Assembly: GCF_004134905.2 (NCBI RefSeq) | Contig: NZ_SDPQ02000002.1 | Location: 124,001-188,000 of the forward strand | Direction of reading: 5' to 3' | Source: Aeromicrobium ginsengisoli | GTDB lineage: Bacteria; Actinomycetota; Actinomycetes; Propionibacteriales; Nocardioidaceae | DNA length: 64,000 nt | In this document: positions 9,222 to 19,465 of the stretch, in pieces | Numbering within the stretch: position 1 is the first letter of the stretch | Layout: every line of letters starts with the position of its first letter | Notes under the pieces: model-generated | Databases searched by the model: none | Told to the model about the DNA's origin: nothing | The model's input: the letters and a program-made list of their open reading frames with translations, nothing else | Position numbers and translations under genes: made by a program

Positions 9222-9803
9222 AACCCCATACGTGAGACGCTCTGGGACCCGATCGCCGGATTCGGCGTGACGTTCCGGACGATGTTCCGCAAGACCGTGA
9301 CGCAGCAGTACCCGTTCGAGAAGGTGCCGACGGCGCCGCGGTTCCACGGCCGGCACCAGCTCAACCGCTGGCCCGACGGCCTCGAGAAGTGCATCGGCTG
9401 CGAGCTGTGCGCCTGGGCCTGCCCCGCCGACGCGATCTACGTCGAGGGCGCCTCCAACACCGAGGGCGACCGGCACAGCCCTGGTGAGCGCTACGGTCGC
9501 GTCTACCAGATCAACTACCTGCGCTGCATCCTCTGCGGGCTGTGCATCGAGGCGTGCCCGACACGCGCACTGACGATGACCAACGAGTACGAGCTCGCCG
9601 ACAACAACCGCGCCGACCTGATCTACGAGAAGAACGATCTCCTCGCCCCGCTGCTGCCCGGCATGGTCGAGCCGCCGCACGAGATGATGATCAGCGACGA
9701 CCACCAGGACTACTACCGCGGCAAGTCGCTGCCGATCTTCCCGATCGACTCGGCCATGAACGCCGAGGTCAACCCCGCCGGTGAACCGGGGGGTGCCGTG
9801 TGA
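9216..9803 (+). CDS. nuoI: NADH-quinone oxidoreductase subunit I
   Basis: A 195-residue ferredoxin-like subunit with two [4Fe-4S] clusters. The ligands are Cys59, Cys62, Cys65 and Cys69 ([12 protein letters not shown]) and Cys104, Cys107, Cys110 and Cys114 ([12 protein letters not shown]). It passes electrons to the NuoB cluster. It is separated from nuoH by the 89-nt junction repeat, whose right end supplies the ribosome-binding site. It overlaps nuoJ by 4 nt (GTGA). Confidence 0.96.
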   Translation: MSNPIRETLWDPIAGFGVTFRTMFRKTVTQQYPFEKVPTAPRFHGRHQLNRWPDGLEKCIGCELCAWACPADAIYVEGASNTEGDRHSPGERYGRVYQINYLRCILCGLCIEACPTRALTMTNEYELADNNRADLIYEKNDLLAPLLPGMVEPPHEMMISDDHQDYYRGKSLPIFPIDSAMNAEVNPAGEPGGAV

Positions 9804-10579
9804 CCGCGTTCTGGTTCCTCGCGCCGATCATGGTGATCGCCGCGTTGGGTCTCGTCTTCGCCCGCAAGGCCGTCCACGCCGCCCTCTGCCTGGCCGTCGT
9901 GATGATCAGCCTCGCGGTGCTCTACGCCGCACAGGGCGCACCGTTCCTGTTCGCGGTGCAGATCATCGTCTACACCGGCGCGATCATGATGCTGTTCCTG
10001 TTCGTCCTGATGCTGGTCGGCGTCGACTCGTCCGACGCGGTCAAGGAGACGATCGGTGGCCAGCGCCTCGCTGCCGGCATCATCGGGCTGATCTTCGGCA
10101 TCACCGTCGTGCTCGCGATCGGCCAGACCGTCTCCGGCGCCGTCGTGGGACTCAAGGCCGCCAACGGCAACGGCAATCCGTACGGGCTCAGCGAGCTCTT
10201 GTTCGGCAAGTACGTCCTGGCGTTCGAGTTCACCAGCGCTCTACTGATCACTGCGGCGCTGGGCGCGATGGTGCTGGCCCACAAGGAGCGCCTGACCGTA
10301 CGCCACTCGCAGGCCGACATCGCCGCCCGTCGCATGCGCGAGTACGCCGAGTCCGGCCGCCACCCCGGCCCGTTGCCGGCGCCCGGCGTCTTCGCCCGGC
10401 ACAACGCGGTCGACACCCCGGCTCTACTGCCTGACGGCTCCCCGCTCGAGAACTCGGTCTCCGACAGCATCGTGGGTCGCGGCCAGGTGCGTCAGGGGTT
10501 CGAGGACGACATCGACAAGCTCGTCGAGCAGGTCGGCGACGAGCAGCCGTCCGACGAGTTGTTCGGAGGCGAGAAGTGA
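9800..10579 (+). CDS. nuoJ: NADH-quinone oxidoreductase subunit J
   Basis: A membrane subunit of 259 residues with five predicted helices in the first 170 residues. The [15 protein letters not shown] stretch near residues 56-70 is the conserved helix-3 region that contains the pi-bulge in this family. A polar tail of about 90 residues extends past the membrane core and is longer than in E. coli NuoJ (184 residues). GTG start overlapping the nuoI stop; the end overlaps nuoK (GTGA). Confidence 0.94.
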   Translation: MTAFWFLAPIMVIAALGLVFARKAVHAALCLAVVMISLAVLYAAQGAPFLFAVQIIVYTGAIMMLFLFVLMLVGVDSSDAVKETIGGQRLAAGIIGLIFGITVVLAIGQTVSGAVVGLKAANGNGNPYGLSELLFGKYVLAFEFTSALLITAALGAMVLAHKERLTVRHSQADIAARRMREYAESGRHPGPLPAPGVFARHNAVDTPALLPDGSPLENSVSDSIVGRGQVRQGFEDDIDKLVEQVGDEQPSDELFGGEK

Positions 10580-10869
10580 ACGAGTACATCACGCTGTCGC
10601 TCATCCTGTTCACGATCGGCTCGGTCGGCGTCCTCGTGCGTCGCAACGCGATCGTCGTCTTCATGTGCATCGAGCTCATGCTCAACGCGACCAACCTCGC
10701 GTTCGTCAGCTTCTCGCGGCAGAACGGCAACCTCGACGGGCAGGTGGCGGCGTTCTTCGTCATGGTCGTCGCGGCCGCCGAGGTCGTCGTGGGCCTGTCG
10801 ATCATCGTGTCCATCTATCGCGCGCGTCGTTCGGCCTCGGTCGACGAGGCGAGCCTCTTGAAGTCCTAG
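10576..10869 (+). CDS. nuoK: NADH-quinone oxidoreductase subunit K
   Basis: A 97-residue membrane subunit with three predicted helices, related to MrpC. The motif [13 protein letters not shown] carries the conserved helix glutamate used in proton transfer. A second conserved glutamate lies in [11 protein letters not shown]. The GTG start overlaps the nuoJ stop. TAGGGGG just ahead of nuoL overlaps the nuoK stop and probably provides the next ribosome-binding site. Confidence 0.95.
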   Translation: MNEYITLSLILFTIGSVGVLVRRNAIVVFMCIELMLNATNLAFVSFSRQNGNLDGQVAAFFVMVVAAAEVVVGLSIIVSIYRARRSASVDEASLLKS

Positions 10870-10879
10870 GGGGACCACG

Positions 10880-12757
10880 ATGTTCGATCTCCAATGGCTG
10901 CTGATCGCCATCCCGCTGGCCAGCGGTCTCGGCCTGCTCGTGTGGGGCAAGGAGGGCGACCGCTTCGGTCACCTCATCGGCACGGCCGCCTCGGCGCTGT
11001 CGTTCCTGTTCGGCGTGGTGCTGTTCGCGTCGCTGCTCGGCAAGGACGGCGAGGACCGGTCCCAGTCCACCAAGCTCTTCACCTGGATCGACGCCGGCTC
11101 GTTCCACGTCGACATGGGCTTCACGTTCGACCAGCTGTCGGGCCTGTTCGTCCTGCTGATCACGGGCGTCGGCACGCTGATCCACGTCTACTCGATCGGC
11201 TACATGGCGCACGACGAGCGGCGCCGCCGGTTCTTCGCGTTCCTCAACATCTTCATCGCCGCGATGCTGACGCTGGTGCTCGCGTCGGACTACCTCGTGC
11301 TGTTCCTCGGCTGGGAGGGTGTCGGCCTGGCGTCCTACCTGCTGATCGGCTTCTGGCAGCACAAGGACTCGGCCGCGGCGGCCGCCAAGAAGGCGTTCGT
11401 CGTCAACCGCGTCGGTGACCTCGGCATGGCCACCGGCATCATGCTGATGTTCTCCGAGTTCGGCACCTCGTCGATCCACGCAGTCAACGGCGCCATCACG
11501 AGCGCGTCGGGCTCGGTCGCCACGGCGCTCGGCCTGCTCCTGCTGCTCGGTGCGTGCGGCAAGTCCGCCCAGGTCCCGCTGCAGAGCTGGCTGCTCGACG
11601 CGATGGAGGGCCCGACCCCGGTCTCGGCCCTGATCCACGCCGCGACGATGGTCACCGCCGGCGTCTACCTCGTCGTACGCTCCAACGGCATCTTCGACGC
11701 GTCGGAGGCGGCTCGTATGGCCGTCATCGTCGTCGGCCTGGTCACGCTGCTCGCCGGCGCCTGGATCGGCTGCGCCAAGGACGACATCAAGAAGGCGCTC
11801 GCCGGCTCCACGATGAGCCAGATCGGCTACATGATGCTGGCCGCCGGCCTCGGCCCCGCCGGTTACGCGTTCGCGATCTTCCACCTCATCACCCACGGCT
11901 TCTTCAAGGCCAACATGTTCCTCGGCGCCGGATCGGTCATGCACGGCATGAACGACGACGTCGAGATGCGCCACTACGGCGGCCTTCGCACGTTCATGCC
12001 GATCACGTTCGCGACGTTCGGCCTCGGTTACCTCGCGATCATCGGCGTGCCGCCGTTCGCGGGGTTCTGGTCCAAGGACAAGATCATCGAGGCGGCGTTC
12101 GGCGAGAACTTCTGGGTCGGCCTCGGCGCACTGCTGGGCGCCGGCGTCACGGCGTTCTACATGACCCGCCTGATGATCATGACGTTCCTGTCCGAGAAGC
12201 GCTGGCGCGAGGACGTGCACCCGCACGAGTCGCCCAAGGTCATGACCTGGCCGCTGATCGGCCTCGCCGTCCTGTCCGCGCTCGGCGGCGTGCTGCTGGT
12301 GAGCAACTGGATCACCGAGTGGCTCGAGCCGCTCACGGGCCATGCCGAGCACGAAGAGCTCGCGGTCCCGGCGATCGTCCTGACGCTCATCATCACGGTC
12401 GTCGTCGCGATCGGTGTCTTCGCCGCGGTGGTGTTCTACCGGCGCGAGCCGATCGCCGCCGAGACCCCCGCCGACAGCTCGGTGTCGTTCTTCGCGCGTG
12501 CGGGTCGCCACGAGCTCTACGGCAACGAGCTCAACGACGCGATCGTCGTACGCCCGACACGTCACCTCACCCGGTTCCTGGTGTGGTTCGACGGCAAGGG
12601 GGTCGACGGCTTCGTCACCGGCGTCGCCGACCGGCTCGGTGACACCTCACAGTTCCTGCGCAAGCCGCAGACCGGCTATGTCCGTTCGTACGCACTCACG
12701 ATGTTCGGCGGCGTTGCCGTCCTCGTCCTTGCCCTCCTGGCGGTGACCCTCGCATGA
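10880..12757 (+). CDS. nuoL: NADH-quinone oxidoreductase subunit L
   Basis: A 625-residue antiporter-like proton-pumping subunit with many membrane helices. The conserved [16 protein letters not shown] segment lies near residues 144-159, and the lysine-bearing [32 protein letters not shown] region follows around 227-258. The C-terminal part holds the lateral helix and last membrane helix typical of NuoL. ATG with AGGGGGACC upstream; the stop overlaps nuoM by 4 nt. Confidence 0.96.
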   Translation: MFDLQWLLIAIPLASGLGLLVWGKEGDRFGHLIGTAASALSFLFGVVLFASLLGKDGEDRSQSTKLFTWIDAGSFHVDMGFTFDQLSGLFVLLITGVGTLIHVYSIGYMAHDERRRRFFAFLNIFIAAMLTLVLASDYLVLFLGWEGVGLASYLLIGFWQHKDSAAAAAKKAFVVNRVGDLGMATGIMLMFSEFGTSSIHAVNGAITSASGSVATALGLLLLLGACGKSAQVPLQSWLLDAMEGPTPVSALIHAATMVTAGVYLVVRSNGIFDASEAARMAVIVVGLVTLLAGAWIGCAKDDIKKALAGSTMSQIGYMMLAAGLGPAGYAFAIFHLITHGFFKANMFLGAGSVMHGMNDDVEMRHYGGLRTFMPITFATFGLGYLAIIGVPPFAGFWSKDKIIEAAFGENFWVGLGALLGAGVTAFYMTRLMIMTFLSEKRWREDVHPHESPKVMTWPLIGLAVLSALGGVLLVSNWITEWLEPLTGHAEHEELAVPAIVLTLIITVVVAIGVFAAVVFYRREPIAAETPADSSVSFFARAGRHELYGNELNDAIVVRPTRHLTRFLVWFDGKGVDGFVTGVADRLGDTSQFLRKPQTGYVRSYALTMFGGVAVLVLALLAVTLA

Positions 12758-14301
12758 TCCTGTCGATCCTCGCCGCGACTCCGATCGTGGGAGCGGTGCT
12801 CCTCGCGCTCCTGCCCCGTGAGCCCGCACCGCATCACCGGGCCAAGTACGTCGCGCTCGGCGTCTCGCTCATCACGCTCGTCCTGTCGCTGGTCGTCATG
12901 GCCAGGTTCGACCAGGACGCCGGCGGCTACCAGCTGACCGAGAAGCACGAGTGGATCAAGGTCTTCGGGGCCTACTACTCGCTCGGCGTCAACGGCATCG
13001 GCATCACGCTGATCCTGCTGACCACGATCCTGACGCCGATCGTGATCCTCGCGGCGTTCGGCGACCGGCTGCCCGATCCCAAGAGCACCAACGCCTACTT
13101 CGCCTGGATGCTCGCGGTCGAGGGCCTCGCGATCGGCGCGTTCGCCGCGACCGACGCGTTCTTGTTCTACGTCCTGTTCGAGGCGACGCTGATCCCGCTC
13201 TACTTCCTGATCGGCTCGTTCGGCGGGCCCAACCGGTCGTACGCCGCGGTCAAGTTCTTGATCTACAACCTCGTCGGCGGACTGCTGATGCTGGCCTCGA
13301 TCGTCGGCCTGTACGTCATCAGCGCCCGCCAGGGCCAGGCATCGTTCCTGCTCAGCGACCTGCAGAATCTCGACTTCAGCACCAACACCGAGCGGCTGCT
13401 GTTCCTCGGGTTCATGGCCGCGTTCGCGATCAAGGCCCCCCTGTGGCCGCTGCACACGTGGCTGCCGGACGCCGCAGGCCAGGCCACGCCGGGGACCTCG
13501 GTGCTGATGGTCAGCGTGATCGACAAGATCGGCACGTTCGGCATGATCCGCTGGTGCCTCGGACTGTTCCCGGGTGCATCGGACTGGGCCAGCCCCGTCG
13601 TCATCACGCTCGCGGTCATCAGCATCCTCTACGGTGCGCTGCTCGCGATCGGCCAGGACGACATCCGCCGGCTCATCGCGTTCACGTCGGTGTCGCACTT
13701 CGGCTTCATCATCCTCGGCATCTTCGCGTTCACGACGACGTCGCTTGCCGGCTCGACGCTCTACATGTTCAACCACGGCCTCTCGACCGCGGCGCTGTTC
13801 CTCGTCACCGGCATGATGATCGCCAGACGTGGCTCGGCGCGGATCTCCGACTTCGGCGGCGTGCAGAAGATCGCCCCGATCATGTCCGGCGTCCTGCTCG
13901 TGGCCGGCCTCTCGAGCCTGTCGCTGCCGGGCCTCGCGCCGTTCATCTCGGAGTTCCTCGTGCTCGCCGGTACGTTCACGAGATCGATCCCGGCGGCGGC
14001 GTTCGCGACGCTCGGCATCGTGCTCGCGGCGCTCTACATCCTGATCATGTACCAACGCGTCATGACCGGACCGCTCAAGGCCGGCAACGAGGGCGTGAGC
14101 GACCTCGACCACCGGGAGATGGCGTCGTTGACCCCTGCGATCATCCTGATCGTCGGGCTCGGGTTCTTCCCGCAGCCGCTGCTCAACGTCATCAACCCTG
14201 CGATCGACGAGGTGATCAGCCACGTCGGCAAGGGTGACCCGGCGCCCAAGACACCCGTCCAGATCGATGCCCCAGCCACGCAGGAAGGAGGACACGAATG
14301 A
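12754..14301 (+). CDS. nuoM: NADH-quinone oxidoreductase subunit M
   Basis: A 515-residue antiporter-like subunit. The conserved [17 protein letters not shown] near residues 147-163 and [20 protein letters not shown] near 228-247 hold the glutamate and lysine residues used in proton translocation in this family. Length and helix pattern are normal. It overlaps nuoL and nuoN by 4 nt each. Confidence 0.96.
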   Translation: MILSILAATPIVGAVLLALLPREPAPHHRAKYVALGVSLITLVLSLVVMARFDQDAGGYQLTEKHEWIKVFGAYYSLGVNGIGITLILLTTILTPIVILAAFGDRLPDPKSTNAYFAWMLAVEGLAIGAFAATDAFLFYVLFEATLIPLYFLIGSFGGPNRSYAAVKFLIYNLVGGLLMLASIVGLYVISARQGQASFLLSDLQNLDFSTNTERLLFLGFMAAFAIKAPLWPLHTWLPDAAGQATPGTSVLMVSVIDKIGTFGMIRWCLGLFPGASDWASPVVITLAVISILYGALLAIGQDDIRRLIAFTSVSHFGFIILGIFAFTTTSLAGSTLYMFNHGLSTAALFLVTGMMIARRGSARISDFGGVQKIAPIMSGVLLVAGLSSLSLPGLAPFISEFLVLAGTFTRSIPAAAFATLGIVLAALYILIMYQRVMTGPLKAGNEGVSDLDHREMASLTPAIILIVGLGFFPQPLLNVINPAIDEVISHVGKGDPAPKTPVQIDAPATQEGGHE

Positions 14302-15920
14302 TCGCCACGTTCGCGTCCGCGACCGACCTGCCCCCGATCTCCGCGCCGGACATCGAGTACTCGCTGCTGGCTCCGGTCTTCATCATCGCCGGCGTCGCGG
14401 TCCTCGGCGTCATCGTCGAGGCCTTCTGGCCCCGCAGCTCACGCTTCCTCGTACAGGCCGGCATCGCCGTGCTCGGCATCGTGGCGGCGTTCGCCGACAC
14501 GATCTGGGTGTTCGTGCACCTCGACAAGCTCGACGGCTCCCGGCTCGCCCGTGGCCAGGTCGCTGCTGAGGGTGCCTTGGCGGTCGACGGCCCGGGCGTG
14601 TTCGCCTGGGGCATCCTGCTGATCTTCGGCCTGCTGAGCATGCTGCTGTTCGCCGAGCGCCGCCTGGAGGGTGGGCTCAGCGGGTTCACCGGCCGGGCCG
14701 CCGATGCGCCGGGCTCGGCGTCAGAGGCCGAGGCCATCAAGCACCGCGTCGAGCACACCGAGGTCTTCCCGCTCGCGCTGTTCGCGCTCGTCGGCATGAT
14801 GCTGTTCGCGACGTCCAACGACCTGCTGACGATGTTCGTCGCGCTCGAGGTCCTGAGCCTGCCGCTCTACCTGCTGTGCGGCCTCGCCCGTCGTCGCCGG
14901 CTCATGAGCCAGGAGGCCGCGCTCAAGTACTTCCTGCTGGGTGCGTTCTCGTCGGTGTTCTTCCTCTACGGCATCGCCCTCACGTACGGCTACGCCGGCA
15001 GCTTCCGGCTCTCCGACATCGATGTCGCGGTGACCAACCGCACGGGTGGCGAGAACATGCTGCTCGCCGCCACGGCCCTGATGGCGGTCGGCCTGCTGTT
15101 CAAGATCGGCGCGGTGCCGTTCCACACCTGGACCCCGGACGTCTATCAAGGCGCGCCGACGCCCGTCACGGCGTTCATGGCGGCCGGCACCAAGGCTGCG
15201 GCCTTCCTTGCGCTGCTCCGCGTGTTCTTCGTGGCGTTCGGCGGTTCGTCGTGGGACTGGCGACCGATCATCGTCGCGATCGCGATCATCACGATGTTCC
15301 TCGGCGCCGTAGTCTCGATCTCGCAGACCGACGTCAAGCGCATGCTGGCCTACTCCTCGATCGCCCACGCTGGCTTCCTGCTCGTCGGGTTCGTCGGTGC
15401 GTACGCCGGCAGCCAGGACTCGTCGCGGATCACCTCGACCTCGAGCATCTTGTTCTACCTCACGGTCTACGGCGTCTCGTCGATCGGCGCGTTCGCGGTC
15501 GTGACCCTCGTACGCGACTCCGGTGGCGAGACGACGCACCTCTCGAAGTGGGCCGGCCTCGGCAAGACGTCGCCGGTGCTCGCGGGCTCGTTCGCGCTGT
15601 TCATGCTGTCGTTCGCCGGCATCCCGCTGACGGGTGGCTTCATCGGCAAGTGGACCGTGTTCAGCGCCGCGTGGTCGGGTGGCTTCTGGTGGCTCGTCGT
15701 GATCGGTGTGCTCGTCAGCGCCCTGGCGGCCTACTTCTACGTGCGGGTCATCGTGCTGATGTTCTTCACCGACCCCGTCGGCGAGGGCCCGACGGTCGCG
15801 GTGCCGAGCGTCCTGACGACCACGGTGCTCGCCGTGGCTGTGATCGCCACCCTGGGACTCGGTATCATTCCGGGACCGCTGCTGGATCTTGCTCAGCATG
15901 CAGGCGCCTTCGTGCGCTGA
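14298..15920 (+). CDS. nuoN: NADH-quinone oxidoreductase subunit N
   Basis: A 540-residue antiporter-like membrane subunit, the last complex I gene of the first operon. The conserved FVALEVLSLPLYLLCGLARR lies near residues 179-198, and GAVPFHTWTPDVYQGAPTPV near 272-291. AAGGAGG precedes the ATG. Only 21 nt separate it from the polyprenyl synthase gene, with AGGAG in between, so co-transcription is likely. Confidence 0.96.
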   Translation: MIATFASATDLPPISAPDIEYSLLAPVFIIAGVAVLGVIVEAFWPRSSRFLVQAGIAVLGIVAAFADTIWVFVHLDKLDGSRLARGQVAAEGALAVDGPGVFAWGILLIFGLLSMLLFAERRLEGGLSGFTGRAADAPGSASEAEAIKHRVEHTEVFPLALFALVGMMLFATSNDLLTMFVALEVLSLPLYLLCGLARRRRLMSQEAALKYFLLGAFSSVFFLYGIALTYGYAGSFRLSDIDVAVTNRTGGENMLLAATALMAVGLLFKIGAVPFHTWTPDVYQGAPTPVTAFMAAGTKAAAFLALLRVFFVAFGGSSWDWRPIIVAIAIITMFLGAVVSISQTDVKRMLAYSSIAHAGFLLVGFVGAYAGSQDSSRITSTSSILFYLTVYGVSSIGAFAVVTLVRDSGGETTHLSKWAGLGKTSPVLAGSFALFMLSFAGIPLTGGFIGKWTVFSAAWSGGFWWLVVIGVLVSALAAYFYVRVIVLMFFTDPVGEGPTVAVPSVLTTTVLAVAVIATLGLGIIPGPLLDLAQHAGAFVR

Positions 15921-15941
15921 TCCATTCCCTAGGAGCTCCGC

Positions 15942-16931
15942 GTGTCCCGTCTGGGTGTCTCGTTCACCGACCCGACCCTGGAGGCGCGCGTCCTGGCGGG
16001 CGTCGAGCAGGTCGAGGTGCAGCTCGCTGCCGCCGTCGACAGCCCGGAGAAGTTCGTCGCGGAGGCGGCTGCTCACCTGCTCAATGCGGGCGGCAAGCGC
16101 TTCCGCCCCCTGCTGGTGATGCTCAGCGCGGAGTTCGGCGAGTCCGCCAACCCTGACGTCGTGCGCTCCGCGGTCGTCGTGGAGCTGACGCACCTGGCCA
16201 CCCTCTATCACGACGACGTGATGGACGAGGCCGACAAGCGCCGCGGCGCCCCCAGCGCCAACGCGCGCTGGGACAACTCGGTCGCGATCCTGGTCGGCGA
16301 CTACCTCTTCGCCCAGGCTTCCGACCTGGTGTCCGACCTGGGACCCGACGCCGTGCGCATCCAGGCGCGTACGTTCTCCCGTCTCGTGCAGGGCCAGATC
16401 CGCGAGACCCTCGGCCCGTCGGAGGATGACGACGCCCTCGCGCACTACTTGTCGGTCGTCGCGGACAAGACCGGATCGCTGATCGCCACGGCGGCCCTGT
16501 TCGGCGCCAAGATGGCCGGCGCCTCGGTCGACGTGCAGGAGACGCTCAGCGAGTTCGGCGAGCGGATCGGCGCGGCGTTCCAGCTCAGCGACGACATCAT
16601 CGACATCGCCAGCGAGACGGGCGACTCGGGCAAGACGCCCGGCACCGACCTGCGCGAGGGCGTCCCGACGCTGCCGACCCTGATCGCCTTGCGGTCGACC
16701 GACGCCGGGAGCGAGCGGCTGCGATCCCTGCTGGCCAAGCCGTTGACCGACGACTCCGAGCTCGACGAGGCGATCCGGCTGCTGCGCCTGCACCCGGCGA
16801 TGACCGAGGCCCGCACCTATGTCCAGGCCGAGGCCGATGCGGCAAGCGCCCTGCTCGCCAAGCTGCCCGACGTACCGGCTCGCGCCGCTCTGCAAGCCCT
16901 CTGCGACACCGTCGCCACCCGCCTCGGTTGA
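15942..16931 (+). CDS. Polyprenyl diphosphate synthase (probable menaquinone side chain)
   Basis: A 329-residue trans-isoprenyl diphosphate synthase that would condense isopentenyl diphosphate units. The first aspartate-rich motif is D91-D92-x-x-D95 (HDDVMDEADKRRG) and the second is D217-D218-x-x-D221 (SDDIIDIASE). Family knowledge plus its place directly after nuoN and near menG make it the likely supplier of the menaquinone tail. Chain length cannot be read with certainty. The GTG start is supported by AGGAG 7 nt upstream. It converges on the rarD-like gene with a 7-nt gap. Confidence 0.88.
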   Translation: MSRLGVSFTDPTLEARVLAGVEQVEVQLAAAVDSPEKFVAEAAAHLLNAGGKRFRPLLVMLSAEFGESANPDVVRSAVVVELTHLATLYHDDVMDEADKRRGAPSANARWDNSVAILVGDYLFAQASDLVSDLGPDAVRIQARTFSRLVQGQIRETLGPSEDDDALAHYLSVVADKTGSLIATAALFGAKMAGASVDVQETLSEFGERIGAAFQLSDDIIDIASETGDSGKTPGTDLREGVPTLPTLIALRSTDAGSERLRSLLAKPLTDDSELDEAIRLLRLHPAMTEARTYVQAEADAASALLAKLPDVPARAALQALCDTVATRLG

Positions 16932-16938
16932 GCCCGAG

Positions 16939-17844
16939 CTAGATCGGGGCGACTTCGGTCGGGACCACGCGGCGGCGTCGACTCGTGATCGCGTCGACCG
17001 TGAAGATGACGAGGGCGATCCAGACCAGGATGAAGCCGATCCACCGCTCGGTCGTCATCGTCTCGTCGAAGATCGTCAGGCCCGTGATGAACTGGATGAT
17101 CGGGCCGAGGTACTGCAGGATCCCGATCGTCGTCAGGGTCAGGCGCGTGGCCGCGGCCCCGAACAGCAGGAGCGGGATCGCAGTGACCACACCCGTGCCG
17201 ACCAGCAGCGCAGCATTGCCGGGGCCGTCGTGCCCGAACGTCAGGTCGCCGCGGAGCTGCAGCACGACCAGGAACGCCACGGCGACGGGGAACAGGATCG
17301 CGGTCTCCATGCCGAGGCCCTCGAACGCGCCGAGGTTGGCCTTCTTCTTGAGGAACCCGTACGCCGCGAACGAGAATGCCACGAGCAAGGCGATCCACGG
17401 CAGACGTCCGTAACCGATCGACAGCACGACGACCGCGAGGACGCCGATGCCGATGGCACCCCACTGCGCCGGCCGCAGCGTCTCCTTGAGCACGAACACA
17501 CCGAGCAGCACCGTGACGAGCGGGTTGATGAAGTAGCCCAGCGAGGTCTCGACGACGTGCCCGTTGGTGACGCCGTAGATGAAGCCGCCCCAGTTGAGCG
17601 CGATCGTGATCGACGCGAACGTCAGGATCACCATGAGCCGCCGGTCGCGGGCGATCGCGATGAACGTCGACCACTTGCCCATCGCGGTGATCGAGACGAG
17701 CACGAAGACCATCGACCACACGAAGCGATGCGCCAGGATCTCCAGCGAGCTCGCCGGGTCGAGCAGCGGCCAGTAGAGCGGGAAGAATCCCCAGCAGAGA
17801 TAGGCGGCGACTCCGAGGCCCACACCGCTCTTGGAGTCGTTCAC
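16939..17844 (-). CDS. rarD: RarD/EamA-family transporter
   Basis: A 301-residue membrane protein with about ten predicted helices, arranged as two EamA repeats. The opening SGVGLGVAAYLCWGFFPLYW and the LGYFINPLVTVLLGV segment match the RarD branch, named for chloramphenicol sensitivity; the true substrate is unknown. I choose the GTG at 17844 because a TACCCT -10 box ends exactly 6 nt before it, so the transcript is probably leaderless. Earlier in-frame starts would run through the divergent gene. Confidence 0.85.
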   Translation of the reverse strand: MNDSKSGVGLGVAAYLCWGFFPLYWPLLDPASSLEILAHRFVWSMVFVLVSITAMGKWSTFIAIARDRRLMVILTFASITIALNWGGFIYGVTNGHVVETSLGYFINPLVTVLLGVFVLKETLRPAQWGAIGIGVLAVVVLSIGYGRLPWIALLVAFSFAAYGFLKKKANLGAFEGLGMETAILFPVAVAFLVVLQLRGDLTFGHDGPGNAALLVGTGVVTAIPLLLFGAAATRLTLTTIGILQYLGPIIQFITGLTIFDETMTTERWIGFILVWIALVIFTVDAITSRRRRVVPTEVAPI

Positions 17845-17850
17845 CAGATG

Positions 17851-17856
17851 AGGGTA
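17851..17856 (-). promoter_or_regulatory. Leaderless -10 box (TACCCT) of the rarD-like gene
   Basis: TACCCT on the minus strand ends 6 nt before the GTG start. This matches the TANNNT-N6-start pattern seen at several other genes here and predicts transcription starting at or near the start codon. Confidence 0.5.
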
Positions 17857-17950
17857 CGCCCGACCCGGCCCGCCCCGTCCCGACGCTGGCATCGCCGCGA
17901 AAGGTTGGCTGGAATTCGCCGAAGTCTGACCGTCGGTGCACCATGACCAC

Positions 17951-18538
17951 ATGAGCACGACGCCGCGCTGGTTCACCGACATGAAGGACGGCCACTCCGA
18001 GTGGTACGTCGAGCGCTTCCGCACGATGGCCGCCGAGGGTGCAGATCTCGGCGGCGAGGCGCGCTTGATCGACGCGATCGCCGCGCCGGGTTCACGCATC
18101 CTCGACGCAGGGTGCGGTCCCGGCCGGGTCGGCGCCGTCCTGCACGACCGCGGCCACACCGTCGTCGGGGTCGACGCGGATCCGGTCCTGATCGCCGCCG
18201 CGCGCGAAGACCATCCCGGGCCGCGTTGGCTGGTCGCTGACCTGGCTGAGCTGGACCTCGACGAGGAGCCGTTCGACGTCGCCGTCGTGGCCGGCAACGT
18301 CATGGTCTTCGTGGCGCCGGGCACCGAGGCCGAGGTGCTGCGCCGCCTGCGGGCCCATCTACGTACGGACGGCCGGATCGTGCTGGGCTTCGCGCTCGAC
18401 CGGGGCTACGGCCTCGAGCAGCTCGACGCCGACGTCGCGATCGCCGGGCTCGAGCTCGAGCAACGCTTCGCGACGTGGGACCTGGTGCCGTTCACCGACG
18501 ACGCCGGCTTCGCCGTCACATTCCTGCGTGTGCCCTGA
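17951..18538 (+). CDS. Class I SAM-dependent methyltransferase
   Basis: A 195-residue protein with a SAM-binding Rossmann fold. Motif I (LDAGCGPGRVG) is at residues 51-61, followed by VVGVDADP as the acidic ribose-binding loop. The substrate is unknown. I choose the ATG at 17951 (MSTTPRW); an in-frame GTG at 17936 would add five residues. It is divergent from the rarD-like gene. Confidence 0.8.
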   Translation: MSTTPRWFTDMKDGHSEWYVERFRTMAAEGADLGGEARLIDAIAAPGSRILDAGCGPGRVGAVLHDRGHTVVGVDADPVLIAAAREDHPGPRWLVADLAELDLDEEPFDVAVVAGNVMVFVAPGTEAEVLRRLRAHLRTDGRIVLGFALDRGYGLEQLDADVAIAGLELEQRFATWDLVPFTDDAGFAVTFLRVP

Positions 18539-18555
18539 GTCACCGCGGTCGCGGC

Positions 18556-18586
18556 TTGCGCTGGAGTGCGCTCCAGGTCATACCGT
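18556..18586 (+). promoter_or_regulatory. MerR-type promoter upstream of the SDR gene
   Basis: TTGCGC at 18556-18561 and TACCGT at 18581-18586 are separated by 19 bp, the long spacer typical of MerR-regulated promoters. The spacer holds the dyad CTGGAG-N4-CTCCAG at 18561-18576. The -10 box ends 7 nt before the ATG. This layout predicts activation by a MerR-family protein that twists the DNA; no merR gene is in the window. Confidence 0.65.
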
Positions 18587-18593
18587 CGAAGGC

Positions 18594-19436
18594 ATGGACA
18601 GCACCAGCACTTTCACCGGCAAGACCTGGTTCATCACCGGCACCTCGCGAGGCTTCGGGCGCGAGTGGGCCGCGGCCGCCCTGGGCCGCGGCGACCGCGT
18701 CGCCGCCACCGCGCGCGACACGAGCAGCCTCGACGACCTGGTCGACACGTACGGCGACGCGATCATGCCGATCGCCCTCGACGTCAACGACCGGGATGCC
18801 GACTTCGCCGCCGTCGCGGCCGCACACCAGCACTTCGGTCGGCTCGATGTCGTCGTCAACAACGCCGGCTACGGCCACTTCGGCTTCATCGAGGAGATCA
18901 CCGAGAGCGAGGCCCGGGCGCAGCTCGAGACCAATGTCTTCGGCGCCCTCTGGGTGACCCAGGCGGCGCTGCCGTTCCTGCGCGAGCAGGGCTCGGGGCA
19001 CATCGTCCAGGTCTCGTCGATCGGCGGGATCTCAGCGTTCCCCATGGTCGGGATCTATCACGCCTCGAAGTGGGCGCTCGAAGGCTTCTCGCAGGCGCTG
19101 GCGCAGGAGGTCGCCGACTTCGGCATCCGCGTCACGTTGATCGAGCCGGGCGGGTTCACGACAGACTGGGCGGGCGACTCGGCCGCACGTTCCCAGACCC
19201 ATCCCGCGTACGACGAGATGCGCGCCAAGACCCAGCAGTGGCGGGCCCAGCGCAACGCCACGCCCGGCGATCCCGTGGCTTCGGCGGCGGCGATACTCGA
19301 GGTCGTCGATGCGGAGGAACCACCGCTGCGGGTCTTCTTCGGCGCGGCGCCCCTCGACATCGCGAAGGCCGACTACGCGGGGCGGCTCGAGACCTGGGAG
19401 CAGTGGAACCACGTGTCGCTCCTCGCACAGGGCTGA
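18594..19436 (+). CDS. SDR-family oxidoreductase
   Basis: A classical short-chain dehydrogenase/reductase of 280 residues. The nucleotide-binding TGTSRGFG is at residues 15-22, NNAG follows further on, and the catalytic Tyr155-x3-Lys159 (YHASK) is intact. The TSRGFG variant is common in actinobacterial SDRs of unknown substrate. The ATG lies 7 nt after the -10 box of a MerR-type promoter, so the mRNA is probably leaderless and inducible by an unknown signal. Confidence 0.85.
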   Translation: MDSTSTFTGKTWFITGTSRGFGREWAAAALGRGDRVAATARDTSSLDDLVDTYGDAIMPIALDVNDRDADFAAVAAAHQHFGRLDVVVNNAGYGHFGFIEEITESEARAQLETNVFGALWVTQAALPFLREQGSGHIVQVSSIGGISAFPMVGIYHASKWALEGFSQALAQEVADFGIRVTLIEPGGFTTDWAGDSAARSQTHPAYDEMRAKTQQWRAQRNATPGDPVASAAAILEVVDAEEPPLRVFFGAAPLDIAKADYAGRLETWEQWNHVSLLAQG

Positions 19437-19453
19437 CGCCGTCGCTGATCGGC

Positions 19454-19459
19454 TAGCGT
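19454..19459 (+). promoter_or_regulatory. Leaderless -10 box (TAGCGT)
   Basis: TAGCGT ends 6 nt before the ATG at 19466. No ribosome-binding site is visible, so the following gene probably has a leaderless transcript. Confidence 0.5.
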
Positions 19460-19465
19460 CATCGC

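Noticed and set aside
10802..12565. Long open frame on the minus strand across nuoL
   Set aside because: It is antisense to a well-supported gene, and its Arg/Glu/Gln/Ala-rich composition matches no protein family.
14721..16895. Long minus-strand open frame across nuoN and the polyprenyl synthase gene
   Set aside because: It spans two real genes in antisense and has no start signal or recognisable motif.
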